From Roseiconus nitratireducens (GTDB lineage: Bacteria; Planctomycetota; Planctomycetia; Pirellulales; Pirellulaceae), in assembly GCF_008629675.1 (NCBI RefSeq), contig NZ_VWOX01000002.1, positions 372,001 to 436,000 of the forward strand: a DNA stretch of 64,000 nucleotides. Reading direction: 5' to 3'. The notes beneath the pieces are model-generated. The model was not told the DNA's origin, did no database searches, and saw only the letters and a list, made by a program, of their open reading frames with translations. The translations under genes and the position numbers were made by a program. Positions 8,917 to 18,135 of the stretch are shown piece after piece. Each line of letters begins with the position of its first letter. Position 1 is the stretch's first letter.

Positions 8917-10401
8917 TCATGGGGTCAAGGATCCCGTCGCCGGCGTTTCCATCGAAGGGCGACTTGACGTGTCTTTCCGGACGACCGTGACGTCCGCCGC
9001 AGAACGCAAAGCAAGGTCTTCGTTTCGCTGCTCCGACAGCGCTTGGGCGGCGTGGTATCGGTTCTTGACTCCTGGCTGCGGAAACAATCCGCCCAGCAAG
9101 ATGACGACGCTAAGAACCATCACGGCGAATCGTTCGGCGGGACGGGCGTGCATCGGAACACGGGTTCGATTCTCGCGACCGGTGAAAATCCGAAAGAAGG
9201 CTGAAAGCACCGTGATCCCACTCAGCGCCGCCGCAATCACGACCATCGTTCCCACCAGCGGGTACACCTCAACCGCTCCCTCGATCAACAGTTCCATCCC
9301 CACGAAACCGATGGTTGCCGGAAAGCCGATGGCCGCCAGCCCCGTCAGCAGAAAGAAACCCGCCAGCATGGGCATCTGTCGGTACAGCCCGTGAAAGTCG
9401 ACCAGCGAGATTCGAGAGATGCGTGATTCGATTGATCGCAGGACGATCGCAAACCCGGTCATCGAAAGGCCCACCGAAAGCCACACGCACAGGGCGCCGG
9501 TCAAACCGATCGGCGTGACCAATTCCAAGCCAACCAACACCAGCGACGACTGACTGAGCAGCAAGTAGCAGAACATGCGGCGCGCCTCCCGCTGGATCGA
9601 CGCCATGCCTGCGGCGTAAACCGCCGTCACCAGTGACAGCACGGCAATGCTCTGCAACGCCCACGTGGGGGCGATCGGCAGCACCAGACGCATCACCGCG
9701 TAGGCGCCGACGAGCGGGGTGGTGTAGAGAATTGCCGTTCCGAAGGTTCCCTTCTCAAAAAGATCGGTGATCCACAGATGCAACGGAAAGACACCGCTGC
9801 GTAGCAATGCCGCCACCGTGATCAAAGCCCCCGGAATTAGCGCCGTCGGCGACGCCGGTTCGATCAGTGACAACCAGCCCCAACCGATCACCAGCAGGAC
9901 CGCGAACAATCCCATGTGCAGAGTGTAAATCCGTGTGCACCGCTGGCGTTGACGCAGTTCGATCCAAGGCGGAATTGCCGATCCGATCAACAACAAGATC
10001 AGGGTCCACGACGGCCGGCAGCTAAAGGTGGCCAGCACCAACGTCTCAGACACCAATGCCAGTTCCACCGGAAAACGCGGGGACTTGGTCCGCAGGGTCG
10101 ACGTGATGGTGACCAGAAAGATCAATGCGGCCAGCGGCAATTGAAACGCGCTCAGCTCATCCACCACAAACACGTCGCGGTCAAAAAGCCAATCAAAAAA
10201 CGGCCAATGATCATGAGCTTCGAACGAACCGATCAACGTGAAGTCGATCAATTCTCCCAGGGTCAACAACAACGTCAGACCACAAACCGCTGCGGCGATT
10301 GCCAACACGTTGTCTCGTTTCCCCATGAATTGGATCCACAGGGCACCCAGCAGCGGTACCAGGATGGAGACTTGGATCCAGGGAAAATGAAGCTCGGACA
10401 T
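8917..10401 (-). CDS. NuoM/N-like proton-translocating subunit of the DAB operon
   Basis: 494 residues, nearly all hydrophobic helices, of the complex I / Mrp antiporter subunit family. 'ALLRSGVFPLHLW' aligns with the TM7 motif of NuoM/MrpD, where the first basic residue is normally Lys; here it is Arg201. I do not find the conserved TM5 Glu in the expected 'WE' setting. The ATG at 10401 is preferred to the TTG at 10404. It lies 67 bases downstream of the dabB-like gene, with no other complex I subunit nearby. It is probably an accessory ion-channel subunit of the DAB complex. The cytoplasmic tail (about 50 residues) is low in hydrophobicity. Confidence 0.82.
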   Translation of the reverse strand: MSELHFPWIQVSILVPLLGALWIQFMGKRDNVLAIAAAVCGLTLLLTLGELIDFTLIGSFEAHDHWPFFDWLFDRDVFVVDELSAFQLPLAALIFLVTITSTLRTKSPRFPVELALVSETLVLATFSCRPSWTLILLLIGSAIPPWIELRQRQRCTRIYTLHMGLFAVLLVIGWGWLSLIEPASPTALIPGALITVAALLRSGVFPLHLWITDLFEKGTFGTAILYTTPLVGAYAVMRLVLPIAPTWALQSIAVLSLVTAVYAAGMASIQREARRMFCYLLLSQSSLVLVGLELVTPIGLTGALCVWLSVGLSMTGFAIVLRSIESRISRISLVDFHGLYRQMPMLAGFFLLTGLAAIGFPATIGFVGMELLIEGAVEVYPLVGTMVVIAAALSGITVLSAFFRIFTGRENRTRVPMHARPAERFAVMVLSVVILLGGLFPQPGVKNRYHAAQALSEQRNEDLALRSAADVTVVRKDTSSRPSMETPATGSLTP

Positions 10402-10468
10402 CAAACGGTCACCATGGAGGAAATGGCCGGTTGCGTCCGCGTCCCGGCAGCGACATACAAATCAGACA

Positions 10469-11869
10469 TCAGGCAGCCTTCTCCAATTCTTCCGGGTGCA
10501 GCTTTGCCTGCTCAGATTCTCGCGAGGACTCCCGGCTGATCACGTCGGTCACTCGATGTTCGACGCGATCAAACCAAGAGAAAAAATCCTGGAACGGCGC
10601 AACAATCCAGCGGTCCAGCGCCGTGTCCATGAAGCCACGGTCGAAGCCGAAGCGATAACACCAGCGTTGAACATCGACCGGCAGATTCCGAGCACCTGCC
10701 CATGCTTCGCGTGGCAGACGTGACCCCATGGCATTCTCCAATTCGTCGTAGTCACGCAACAGCGTCGGGGCACGAAGCAACTGCATGGTCCGAAGGCAGG
10801 CGTGGCCGACGATGTGGATGAGCGCCAAATAGTGCAGGCCCAATCCGATCTCGATCACGATCAGCCCCACCTGCGTCAGCGAGGCGTAGGCCAGCGAAGC
10901 CTTGATGTCGCTTTGCACGCGAGACATTAGCGAGCCGCTGATCGCGGTGACCGTCCCCAATGCGATCACCATCAACTGCAGTAGCAACGAAGCTTGGATG
11001 ATCGGGCTGACTCGCAGCAACAGAAACGCTCCCAGGTGGACCGACAACGCCCCATAGAAAATGGCACTCGAAGGGGTCGGCCCCTCCATCGCACGCGGCA
11101 GCCAGCCGGAAAAGGGGAACAGAGCTGATTTCCCGGCCGCAGCGACCAGCAACAGACTGCCGACCAATAATGCTTGAGTCGAGGTGATCGTCGCCGTGCC
11201 GTACGGCCAAACGCCGGTACTGAGCAGCCCCCCAAAATCGCCCCGTCCGGTCATGTGATGCATCGTGATCGCCGCGATCAGGAATGCCGCGTCGGCCAAG
11301 CGATACACCGACCACACGCGTTGCCCGTTGCGGACGGGGTTCTCCCGTTCCAAGAAATAGGCGACCAATAACGCCGAGGAAAGCCCGACCATCTCCCAGC
11401 CGACGAACAGCGTTTCGATGGTGCCGGCCAGCGATGACGTCACCATGCCCGAAAAGAAAATGGCGTAGTACAGAAAGAACCGCCCATAACCCTCTTCTCG
11501 GTGCAGGTACCGTTGCGTGAACGCCCCCACGATGCCGCACAGAACGCACGAAAGCAACACAAACGGGATGCTCAACGCGTCGAACACGAACTTCAAGTGA
11601 AAGTGAAAATGATGTTCGGGGATCGTGACCCAATCGCCCCATTCCACGGGGACATAGCTGCGACCGACCACCAACATCAACCCGACCAGTGTCAGAGCGG
11701 AGGCCAGCGCAACAGCGACCGCGACCTGAGTCATCCGAGAGATCAGAGACTCCGTGAGCGGTTTGCCGACCAGGGCGGAGACTCCCAGGACGGCAAGCAA
11801 GATCATCGGGCTGGCCACCACGGCGGTTCCCAAGACCTGAAACGGCATTTCACTGTCAATCACATTCAT
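10469..11869 (-). CDS. dabB: DabB: NuoL-like proton-conducting subunit of inorganic carbon transporter
   Basis: 466-residue membrane protein of the NuoL/MrpA family. Proton-channel residues are kept: Glu159 in GWEMVGLSS and Lys247 in [13 protein letters not shown]. '[16 protein letters not shown]' is the TM8 segment. In the later HA-x4-K segment the Lys is Arg ([10 protein letters not shown]). It is much shorter than NuoL (about 610), as DabB proteins are. It lies 70 bases after dabA in the same direction. In the DAB system DabB couples proton entry to CO2 hydration by DabA at the inner membrane. The identity rests on pairing with a DUF2309 gene. Confidence 0.85.
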   Translation of the reverse strand: MNVIDSEMPFQVLGTAVVASPMILLAVLGVSALVGKPLTESLISRMTQVAVAVALASALTLVGLMLVVGRSYVPVEWGDWVTIPEHHFHFHLKFVFDALSIPFVLLSCVLCGIVGAFTQRYLHREEGYGRFFLYYAIFFSGMVTSSLAGTIETLFVGWEMVGLSSALLVAYFLERENPVRNGQRVWSVYRLADAAFLIAAITMHHMTGRGDFGGLLSTGVWPYGTATITSTQALLVGSLLLVAAAGKSALFPFSGWLPRAMEGPTPSSAIFYGALSVHLGAFLLLRVSPIIQASLLLQLMVIALGTVTAISGSLMSRVQSDIKASLAYASLTQVGLIVIEIGLGLHYLALIHIVGHACLRTMQLLRAPTLLRDYDELENAMGSRLPREAWAGARNLPVDVQRWCYRFGFDRGFMDTALDRWIVAPFQDFFSWFDRVEHRVTDVISRESSRESEQAKLHPEELEKAA

Positions 11870-11939
11870 CGCGTCACATGTTGGTAATTCGGTGCGACCC
11901 GGCCGAGGTGCAAAAGGTCAATGGGCCGATCCCCCCGCG

Positions 11940-14900
11940 TCATCCTGCGGGTGGGGCGCGGTCGACGATCGAGGCAAAACCCAGATTGGTGCGGGTTCCT
12001 CGGTACCAGTCGATGGAGGATTCGACTTGCGGCAGATCGTTGGACGACGGCGTGTAAGGTTCAAATTGTCTGTCGACGTATCGCATGATCGAGGACGTTT
12101 CCGGATCGATCAGGGCAACCGAAACCCAGTGACCCTCGACCAACCGCGCAATGCCTTCGTTCTTTTCAATGATCCGAGCCATCTTTTCGGGCGTGGTCTC
12201 AATGACGAACAAGATCCGCATCGGTTCGTGAATCTCGATCATCTGCTGGGAAAGCCCCGGTCGCAGGTCACTGGCGGCTCCCGTCATCACCCCGACCATC
12301 GAAGCGACGTTGTGGGGCAACTTCGATCCGCATCCGTAGCCTTCGACGTCGATCGACGAGAAGTAATACTCCAGACTGATGCCGGCACACACGGGGATGG
12401 CGGCCGAAAGGATCCGCGTCAGCACGTTGACGTCCTCATCGTCGACGGCCGGATCGTACTCCGTCAGAAAAACGCGACGGTCCATGAACAGCCCCCGCGT
12501 CCAGTGGCGACGACCGACCGTCACCAGAGCATTGGTGGCGTGATTGTACTCCGGACGTGCCTGAGAGAGATCCTGGGAACGCTCCTCAACGTGCTCGAGC
12601 GCCTCACGCGGTGTCATATCCAGTGGCGCCGATTCGAATCGTCTGGCACGCTCGTGCGCGTCCCTCGCACGTGTCTGATCCACGCTCTTCTCGATCTCGC
12701 GAAACAGTCCTCGGTGTGAACGCGGCAACAAGTCCAAATCGTAGTACTCAACACTGTCGTCACAGGTGTTGTGGAAGGCGCCCACGAACCGAACCTCAGA
12801 GGGAAGTTCGATGCCCCGCTTTGCAACCAGCTCGCGGACCCGAGGATCATTGGCCATCATCGCGAACGCCCGGGCGTTGGGCCCGCCACGGCCACCGCTG
12901 CAAGCACCGCAGTTGTAAGCGGATTCATGCGGATTGTTCAGACTGCTGCTGCCGTGACCGAAAAAGACGACGATCCGAGGCAGATTCTTGACGTGTCCGA
13001 TGTCCTGCAGGATGCGCACCACGATCGCCGCCATCTCGTCCAGGCTGTAGCCGAGCGACTCGGGATCCGATCCCGGTTCCTCGGCTTCGCGTTCCAAGTG
13101 CAACTCGGTTGCCGGCGGACGCATGAAGGTTCCCAGTGATTCACGCATCTTGGCGGTTAACCGCGGGGCCAGGATCCGCGTGACCATTGGAATCGTCGCC
13201 AACGCCCCAAACACCGCCGTGAACATCCCGCCAATCAGGGATCGCGAGTTTGCGTGGACCCGGTGCTTCATCTGGCCCAGTTGGCGTCGTCGATTGGCCC
13301 GCCGTTTACTCGCTTCGATGGTGGAAAACAGCGGCTCCTCTTGCACGTAGTGATTGGGCTGGATGATGGCCGGACACAACGGGCGGTAGTGTGCTTGATC
13401 GGCTCCGCGATAATACATCGCAACGGCAAAGAAGCCCGCGGCTGACGCCGTTTCGCAACGCGGATCGACTTCCTCCAGATGCCGACGAAAGGATTCTTCC
13501 CGGTCATCGATGCAAAACACCGCCAAGAATGACGGCTTGGTTTCCGGGCTTCTCGGCAATTCTCTCCGGCGTCGGGCGTGCACCGCCAGGGCGTCCAACG
13601 TCTGCACCATGTAATGACGCTCATAGGCCGTGTGCAAGATCCGCCGTCGTTCCAAGGAAGAAAACGACTGGAACTCGTTCACCAGACACGTCCACTGGTG
13701 ACTGGTCATGTCGAACAACTGTTGTGGAGTCCAACCGCCAATCTGCGCGACCTGAAAGATGGCATGCGTCCGCTCATCAATCGACGGTTGATGGCGAGCC
13801 TCCGTCGCCGAATCGACACGACTGCGAATCTGCGCCAAATCCGAAGTACCGAAATGACGGCGACCGACATCGGAAATGGCATACCGCTGCAAAAGCAAAC
13901 GGATCGCCAAGTATTCAAAGAAGGAACCGTCGGGAATCGGCTTGGGCAGGAAAGGTGTCGCCGTTTCCATCTGCCAAATCATTCCCGCCCAGCCTCGCAA
14001 CGCCAGCGCGGCCTCGCAGATCTCTTCATCGAATTCGTCGAATTCGATGCCCATCCGCGCCAGTGAATCGGCAATCGAAAGCATCGGATCGAAGGGCCCC
14101 TCAACGATCGCCCGCAGTTCGCGTTTGATGCCCTCCATCCATGCCGGAGTGACGACCAGTTTCTCCAAATACAGTTTCGCAAATGATGTTGCAAATCCTA
14201 GGTCGCGGTCCGGAAGTTCCCAGTCCGCAAATCCCTGATCGAGGAAGACGCCAACGAATCGAATCAGGACGTCGTTGACCACCCTGGCGGTGTCTTCGCC
14301 GGTGACTCGCGAGATCTTCTGATGCAGGGTCAGCGGGGTCGAGGCCGTCGGAGACGGGACCTGAGCCTGCTGGATGCCGTCGCGACATGCCTGCCACAAC
14401 AATCGCAACGTCAATTCTTCCCATCGCCGCTCGGACCAGTGCTGAATGTCACCGCTCCCGAAATCCGACATCACTCCCAAGACCGATTCGGGAAGCGACG
14501 ACGCGGCGGTGCTGTCGGCCGACCGCGCGGACCCGGCAACGTGACGCGCGACCCAATTTCGCGTCTGAGTGATCATCTGCTCTCGCCGCTGCGGCGACAC
14601 TTCTTCGCGGAATTTTCGCAGAAGATCGGTTTCGGCGATCAGCCACCGCAATTCGGCATCGGGCACCGCATCGATCGTGACCTGCAGCATGGCCAGGCGG
14701 AGCGTGTACCGGGTCCCAAAGCTGGCCACCAAGTCGTCAGCATGATCACCCAAGTCGTCCATCAACACCTGACGCAGATCATCAATCGAAATCCGACCGC
14801 GGTGAAGTTCATCCCGGTAACGCGACTCCGACAAATACGGTTCGCAACCGTATCGACGTCCGCCCTCGATCACGGCTTGGTCGAAAGGCAGGTGTTCAAA

Positions 14901-15065
14901 CGAATGCAGCGTGTTGTGGTGAACGAAGATCGAAATCGGGCCCTGCGTCGGCAGGTACTCAATCGCGTGCTCGATGGCTCGAGCCAGACTCTCCGGCTGA
15001 ATCGATGTGCCCAATCGAGAATCGGCGCTTTCGTTTGCCGGGATCACAACGGAAGCGTCGTGCAT
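11940..15065 (-). CDS. dabA: DabA: DUF2309 inorganic carbon transporter catalytic subunit
   Basis: 1041 residues of the DUF2309 (DabA, also MpsB) family. The beta-carbonic-anhydrase-like zinc site is intact: Cys518 and Asp520 in 'FCIDDREESF', His704 in 'FFGHGSSSLNNP' and Cys719 in 'NCGACSGG'. The 15-residue His-Cys spacing equals that of Halothiobacillus DabA2 (His524, Cys539). The N-terminus has 'FVHHNTLHSFE', a family motif. It converts CO2 to bicarbonate vectorially on the cytoplasmic side, using the ion gradient through DabB. The start is ATG with AGGA about 10 bases upstream. It is the first gene of a four-gene minus-strand operon. A 1.2-kb non-coding region lies upstream. Confidence 0.95.
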   Translation of the reverse strand: MHDASVVIPANESADSRLGTSIQPESLARAIEHAIEYLPTQGPISIFVHHNTLHSFEHLPFDQAVIEGGRRYGCEPYLSESRYRDELHRGRISIDDLRQVLMDDLGDHADDLVASFGTRYTLRLAMLQVTIDAVPDAELRWLIAETDLLRKFREEVSPQRREQMITQTRNWVARHVAGSARSADSTAASSLPESVLGVMSDFGSGDIQHWSERRWEELTLRLLWQACRDGIQQAQVPSPTASTPLTLHQKISRVTGEDTARVVNDVLIRFVGVFLDQGFADWELPDRDLGFATSFAKLYLEKLVVTPAWMEGIKRELRAIVEGPFDPMLSIADSLARMGIEFDEFDEEICEAALALRGWAGMIWQMETATPFLPKPIPDGSFFEYLAIRLLLQRYAISDVGRRHFGTSDLAQIRSRVDSATEARHQPSIDERTHAIFQVAQIGGWTPQQLFDMTSHQWTCLVNEFQSFSSLERRRILHTAYERHYMVQTLDALAVHARRRRELPRSPETKPSFLAVFCIDDREESFRRHLEEVDPRCETASAAGFFAVAMYYRGADQAHYRPLCPAIIQPNHYVQEEPLFSTIEASKRRANRRRQLGQMKHRVHANSRSLIGGMFTAVFGALATIPMVTRILAPRLTAKMRESLGTFMRPPATELHLEREAEEPGSDPESLGYSLDEMAAIVVRILQDIGHVKNLPRIVVFFGHGSSSLNNPHESAYNCGACSGGRGGPNARAFAMMANDPRVRELVAKRGIELPSEVRFVGAFHNTCDDSVEYYDLDLLPRSHRGLFREIEKSVDQTRARDAHERARRFESAPLDMTPREALEHVEERSQDLSQARPEYNHATNALVTVGRRHWTRGLFMDRRVFLTEYDPAVDDEDVNVLTRILSAAIPVCAGISLEYYFSSIDVEGYGCGSKLPHNVASMVGVMTGAASDLRPGLSQQMIEIHEPMRILFVIETTPEKMARIIEKNEGIARLVEGHWVSVALIDPETSSIMRYVDRQFEPYTPSSNDLPQVESSIDWYRGTRTNLGFASIVDRAPPAG

Positions 15066-16305
15066 TCGGGAGTCCTGAGACGATGGTCGATAGGCGATCC
15101 TACCGACTGGGTGGAGAGAATGAAGCCGACGCCAGCAGCGCGGATCTGAAGCGTGGCAATCCGCGGTCGTGAAGAAAATCCGTGCGGCATTCCGAGACGA
15201 TTCTTCACGCTTCGCGCGTGCGGTGCCGATTTAGCAACGCTCATACCAACGTCCCCGGCCTTCGCGAGTCGATCAGGGCCGATCCGCCCCATTTGCGCCC
15301 CGCAGCGGGAATCTGATGGGAAATACCGGTGCAATCCGTTGTTTTCGTGACTCCAACGGAGGTCCAAACGCCCCTGGACGTGCAAGTTTCTGCAGCTTTC
15401 ACGCAACTTGTTGCACAGACAACTGGCAGCTGTTTCCAACAAAAAACCATCCAAACAAGCTGCGGACCCGGGTTGCCGTCGGAGGCTTCGGTACGCTTAC
15501 CGCGCGCCCCGTGCGGATCTGTCCGCCCAGAGGGCTTCCAGGCACCGCCCCAGGCAATTCGGCGACACCGAATCGCCTTGCCGCGGAAGCGGAGCAACCA
15601 TGTTGCGTTGGCGTTAGAAGAGTGAAGTAAAACGGCATGGCTCCGAAAAGCGACGACAGCTCCCTGCCGTCGGCGCAAGTCGATGGATACGACGGCCCAG
15701 AACACCACCAGCCTCGGAGCGGCGACAGCAACACGCCGTCAGCGAGAAACGGGCAATCCTCCCTCGCTGCCGCGACACACTCCTTGCCAAGCGACGTGCA
15801 GGAAAACGACGCGACCTACCCTCGAATCGCAGGCCCTGCAAAAAGATGCATGCCTGATGCACGCAGTTGCAGGATTCGAGCTCCGGGGACAGGTCCATCA
15901 ATCAATTTGCAAAGGTTTTGGGGCAAAGTTCGATCGCAAGGATTGGGCGGCACGAACCATTGAAGGAAGTCTGCCTGGGCTTCCGCTGAACGCAGTTTCG
16001 CAGCGTCTGGACAACGGAAACCGACCGAGGCGCGTCCTTAGCGGTCGTCATTGCCGTCACCACATCCGGCGTGCCCGAGGCTGTCGGCGGCATTGTTCTG
16101 GCACACAGCTTGCCCTGTCGAGCAACGACCGATCGATTCGTCGACCGCTGAATGTTTTTGCTCGTGCTCACACACACATGCGAAAGCGGCATTCAAACGA
16201 CCCGGCGGATCCGTCCATTCTCAACCCGTGAGACTTTGCCCATCAACATCCGAGCCTGGCCGATGCAACAGAGTTTCCACCACTCGTGTCTGCGGAATAC
16301 CTGAC
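15066..16305. other. 1.2-kb gene-poor region upstream of dabA
   Basis: No frame here has a recognisable domain, a plausible start or a signal peptide. The leader and promoter of the dab operon must lie at its left end (15066 onward). A copy of dispersed repeat family I is at 15636-15766. The rest shows nothing I can name. The frames present look like antisense or chance frames. Confidence 0.6.
15636..15766 (+). repeat. Dispersed intergenic repeat family I, copy 1
   Basis: Shares with the copies at 36688-36815 (inverted) and 41895-42016 the ordered blocks GCGACGACAGC, CCTGCCGTCGGC, then CAGAACACC / CAGC and GCGGCG-CAGCAAC. The central hairpin (CCGTCGGC, loop, GCCGACGG) has decayed here to CCGTCGGC...GTCGATGG at 15667-15686. 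It lies in a non-coding gap. Confidence 0.65.
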
Positions 16306-16899
16306 GTGAAAGACGCATCTTTTCGGATACTGATTGTCGGTGGCACGTCGTCAATGCGTTCTGCCCTGGCCCATGGCTTGCAATCAGATGCCGACGTCGT
16401 CGAATCGGCGATTGACATCAACCCTGTCTCGGACCGACCAGGCGAACAGGCCTGGCAGATGGTCCTGGCGAACATCGACTGTCTGGATCCGCCTGCCGTT
16501 CGAGCCATGGTGCAACGAATCAGGATGCTGCATCCCAACGCCTCGATTCTTTGCCTGCTTTCCGACCCTGCTTGCCCGTCCGCGGCAGCTGCGATTGAGG
16601 CGGGAGCTTTGGATTGCCTGTCCGATCAAATCCCGTGGCCGTTGGTTCGGCAAAAGGTTCACCTGATCCGCGATCGTTGGCGGCTTCACGAAGAGAACCG
16701 ACAATTGCGTTCGCGATTCCAGCCGTCCGAGTCACGCTCTCTGCCGGACTCCTTGGCCGATGCCGTGGCTGAATGCGAGCGGGCCACGATCACCGCAGCG
16801 CTTGCTCAGTGCAATCATCATCGCGAACGAACCGCCAAGCGGCTTGGTATCAGCGTCCGAACGCTGCATTACAAGATGGGCCGCTACAGCCTGCACTAG
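16306..16899 (+). CDS. Orphan regulator: degenerate receiver plus Fis-type helix-turn-helix
   Basis: 197 residues from a GTG at 16306. The N-terminal 115 residues resemble a response-regulator receiver (FRILIVGG; SILCLLSD; AIEAGALDCLSD), but the usual phospho-acceptor Asp position reads 'VLANID' and the acidic pocket is not clear. There is no AAA+ module. Residues about 150-197 match the Fis/NtrC C-terminal domain (ECERATITAALAQCNHHRERTAKRLGIS...LHYKM). It may act without phosphorylation. It has no adjacent kinase. It lies 1.2 kb from dabA, transcribed away from it. The start is uncertain, since an open frame extends back to 16051 without domain content. Confidence 0.72.
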   Translation: MKDASFRILIVGGTSSMRSALAHGLQSDADVVESAIDINPVSDRPGEQAWQMVLANIDCLDPPAVRAMVQRIRMLHPNASILCLLSDPACPSAAAAIEAGALDCLSDQIPWPLVRQKVHLIRDRWRLHEENRQLRSRFQPSESRSLPDSLADAVAECERATITAALAQCNHHRERTAKRLGISVRTLHYKMGRYSLH

Positions 16900-16947
16900 G
16901 GGTTCTTCCATTTTGAGTTTGTGTCCAGCCACGTCGTGTTCGGTCAC

Positions 16948-16974
16948 TTCACCCTCCGCTTGCGGGAGGGTGAA
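16948..16974. terminator. Strong hairpin downstream of the Fis-type regulator
   Basis: TTCACCCTCC and GGAGGGTGAA form a perfect 10-bp stem around a 7-base loop, 48 bases after the regulator's stop. No T-tract follows, so factor-independent termination is uncertain. It may instead be a repeated intergenic palindrome. Confidence 0.45.
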
Positions 16975-17066
16975 TCAGAGAACGCATGCACTTATCGCTA
17001 GCTGGACTTCTGCGGAATTGACCCACAAAAGCAAGCAAGTTGAGCCACTCGACTTTGTCTAAAAAA

Positions 17067-17150
17067 GTGTAGCTACGCTCGCCAGAGCGTGGCTTTCCGC
17101 CATATCCGTCGGCTTGCGCCGACGGAAGAGGGCTGTCATCGCTAAGCGAC
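17067..17150 (-). repeat. Composite repeat: GAGCG hairpin plus partial family I element
   Basis: 17069-17102 (hairpin ACGCTC-GCCA-GAGCGT and flanks) is identical over 34 bases to 18239-18272. It is followed at 17106-17125 by CCGTCGGC-TTGC-GCCGACGG, an 8-bp perfect stem that is the core of family I, and then by GGGCTGTCATCGCTAAGCG, the inverted orientation of family I's arm. Confidence 0.75.
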
Positions 17151-17194
17151 TGAAATCAGGCAAGGTCCAGCAACGCCGGATGGAACTTGCCAGA

Positions 17195-17410
17195 TTATCC
17201 CTGTTCGCCACGCAGTTGGAACCCGATGCTTCGTCGGGCCTCAAGCACAGCGCGTCGCTTTTCCTCGTCATCCTGGGAAACTTGGATCTCCGCAGTGAGG
17301 TTGGTGTTGGATTGGTTGTTGGTGTGTTCTCCATGCGGATGGAGCGCGTCGTAGGCCGATCCCGACAACAGGGCTGTCGTCAACGACAATGCAAGTGATC
17401 GTGTTTTCAT
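17195..17410 (-). CDS. Possible small secreted protein
   Basis: 71 residues. It starts MKTRSLALSLTTALLSGSAY, a short basic and hydrophobic leader that could be a signal peptide. A polar Asn/Gln-rich part and a charged C-terminus (DDEEKRRAVLEARR) follow. GAGAA lies about 6-10 bases before the ATG. It has no known domain. A second small exported protein gene lies 184 bases upstream on the same strand. It could be a chance frame. Confidence 0.5.
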   Translation of the reverse strand: MKTRSLALSLTTALLSGSAYDALHPHGEHTNNQSNTNLTAEIQVSQDDEEKRRAVLEARRSIGFQLRGEQG

Positions 17411-17593
17411 GATCGTTTCTCAGGTACGGACAATCGCCGGCGGTCGCCGGCATCTCGCTTCAATCAGAATCAGAAAGTCCCCGCGGAGATGTGACTGGTG
17501 ACGAACCCACCTGTCGCACAACCGCGGGGACGAATTTGGCGACGCGGATGAAGCAGACGCGTCGCACGGAGCGAACGGGAAAGGAAACGCGGT

Positions 17594-17824
17594 TTATCCG
17601 TTGACACGAACGGTTCGCACCACGCGGGCGTTGGTGTTGCGGTCATCCACACGAATCACGGTGGCATGGCGATGGTGGGAGTCGTCTCGTTTGAACAGGC
17701 AATGTCCTGGGTGTTGTCGGCGGTTCACGGTACTGCGGATGTGGGAGGCCTGTGCGACACTCGCACCCGAAACAACCGTGATCAATGTTGCGGCAACCAT
17801 CAAATGACGAAGTCTGCGTGACAT
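17594..17824 (-). CDS. Small exported protein of unknown function
   Basis: 76 residues. MSRRLRHLMVAATLITVVSG and the following ASVAQA form a clear signal peptide with an A-x-A type cleavage site near residue 26. The mature part is short, His- and Arg-rich (HPGHCLF; DDSHHRHATVIRVDD) and has one Cys. I chose the ATG at 17824 because AGAGGTG lies 6-12 bases upstream and the leader starts there; an in-frame upstream extension has no signal. It belongs to no family I recognise. A tandem operator-like sequence lies about 225 bases upstream. Confidence 0.7.
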   Translation of the reverse strand: MSRRLRHLMVAATLITVVSGASVAQASHIRSTVNRRQHPGHCLFKRDDSHHRHATVIRVDDRNTNARVVRTVRVNG

Positions 17825-18047
17825 TTCGACACCTCTTTTTAGATCGGCAAGATCATCTGGTCGCTTTTCACGACGGTCGAAGAATCCGATCTGAATGGGC
17901 CTGACCAAATCCGCCTTAGGATCAGTCCTCGATGATCTTATTGGTTTGACTTCAACGCACCGCCCATGCCAAAGCGTGATTCGTTGCCGGCAAGGCGTAT
18001 TTCCCCCGTCTAGCACCGGTTCTTCGGGTGAATCCGGTGCCCAAAAC

Positions 18048-18091
18048 TGCAAACGCTTGCGCTGCGATGCAATCGCTTGCAGCGCAAGCGT
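18048..18091. promoter_or_regulatory. Tandem LacI/GalR-type operator-like sites in a long hairpin
   Basis: TGCAATCGCTTGCA (18068-18081) matches the general LacI/CcpA consensus TGnAAnCGnTTnCA perfectly. TGCAAACGCTTGCG (18048-18061) matches at all but the last base, with 20 bases between starts. In addition, ACGCTTGCGCTGC (18053-18065) and GCAGCGCAAGCGT (18079-18091) form a perfect 13-bp inverted repeat. No LacI-type gene is in the window. Confidence 0.45.
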
Positions 18092-18135
18092 GAAAGCGTC
18101 GGCTTTCAATCCGAAAGTACCGTGATTTGCGGAGT

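Noticed and set aside
8917-11869. Fragment of a respiratory complex I (nuo) operon
   Set aside because: Only two antiporter-like subunits are present, with no NuoA-K, and the operon starts with DUF2309. This fits DAB, not complex I.
15316-15734. Several overlapping 100-residue frames on both strands
   Set aside because: No start signals, no domain content, and partly overlapping a dispersed repeat.
15683-16231. 182-residue plus-strand frame upstream of the Fis-type regulator
   Set aside because: Arg/Thr/His-rich random-looking sequence that starts inside a repeat.
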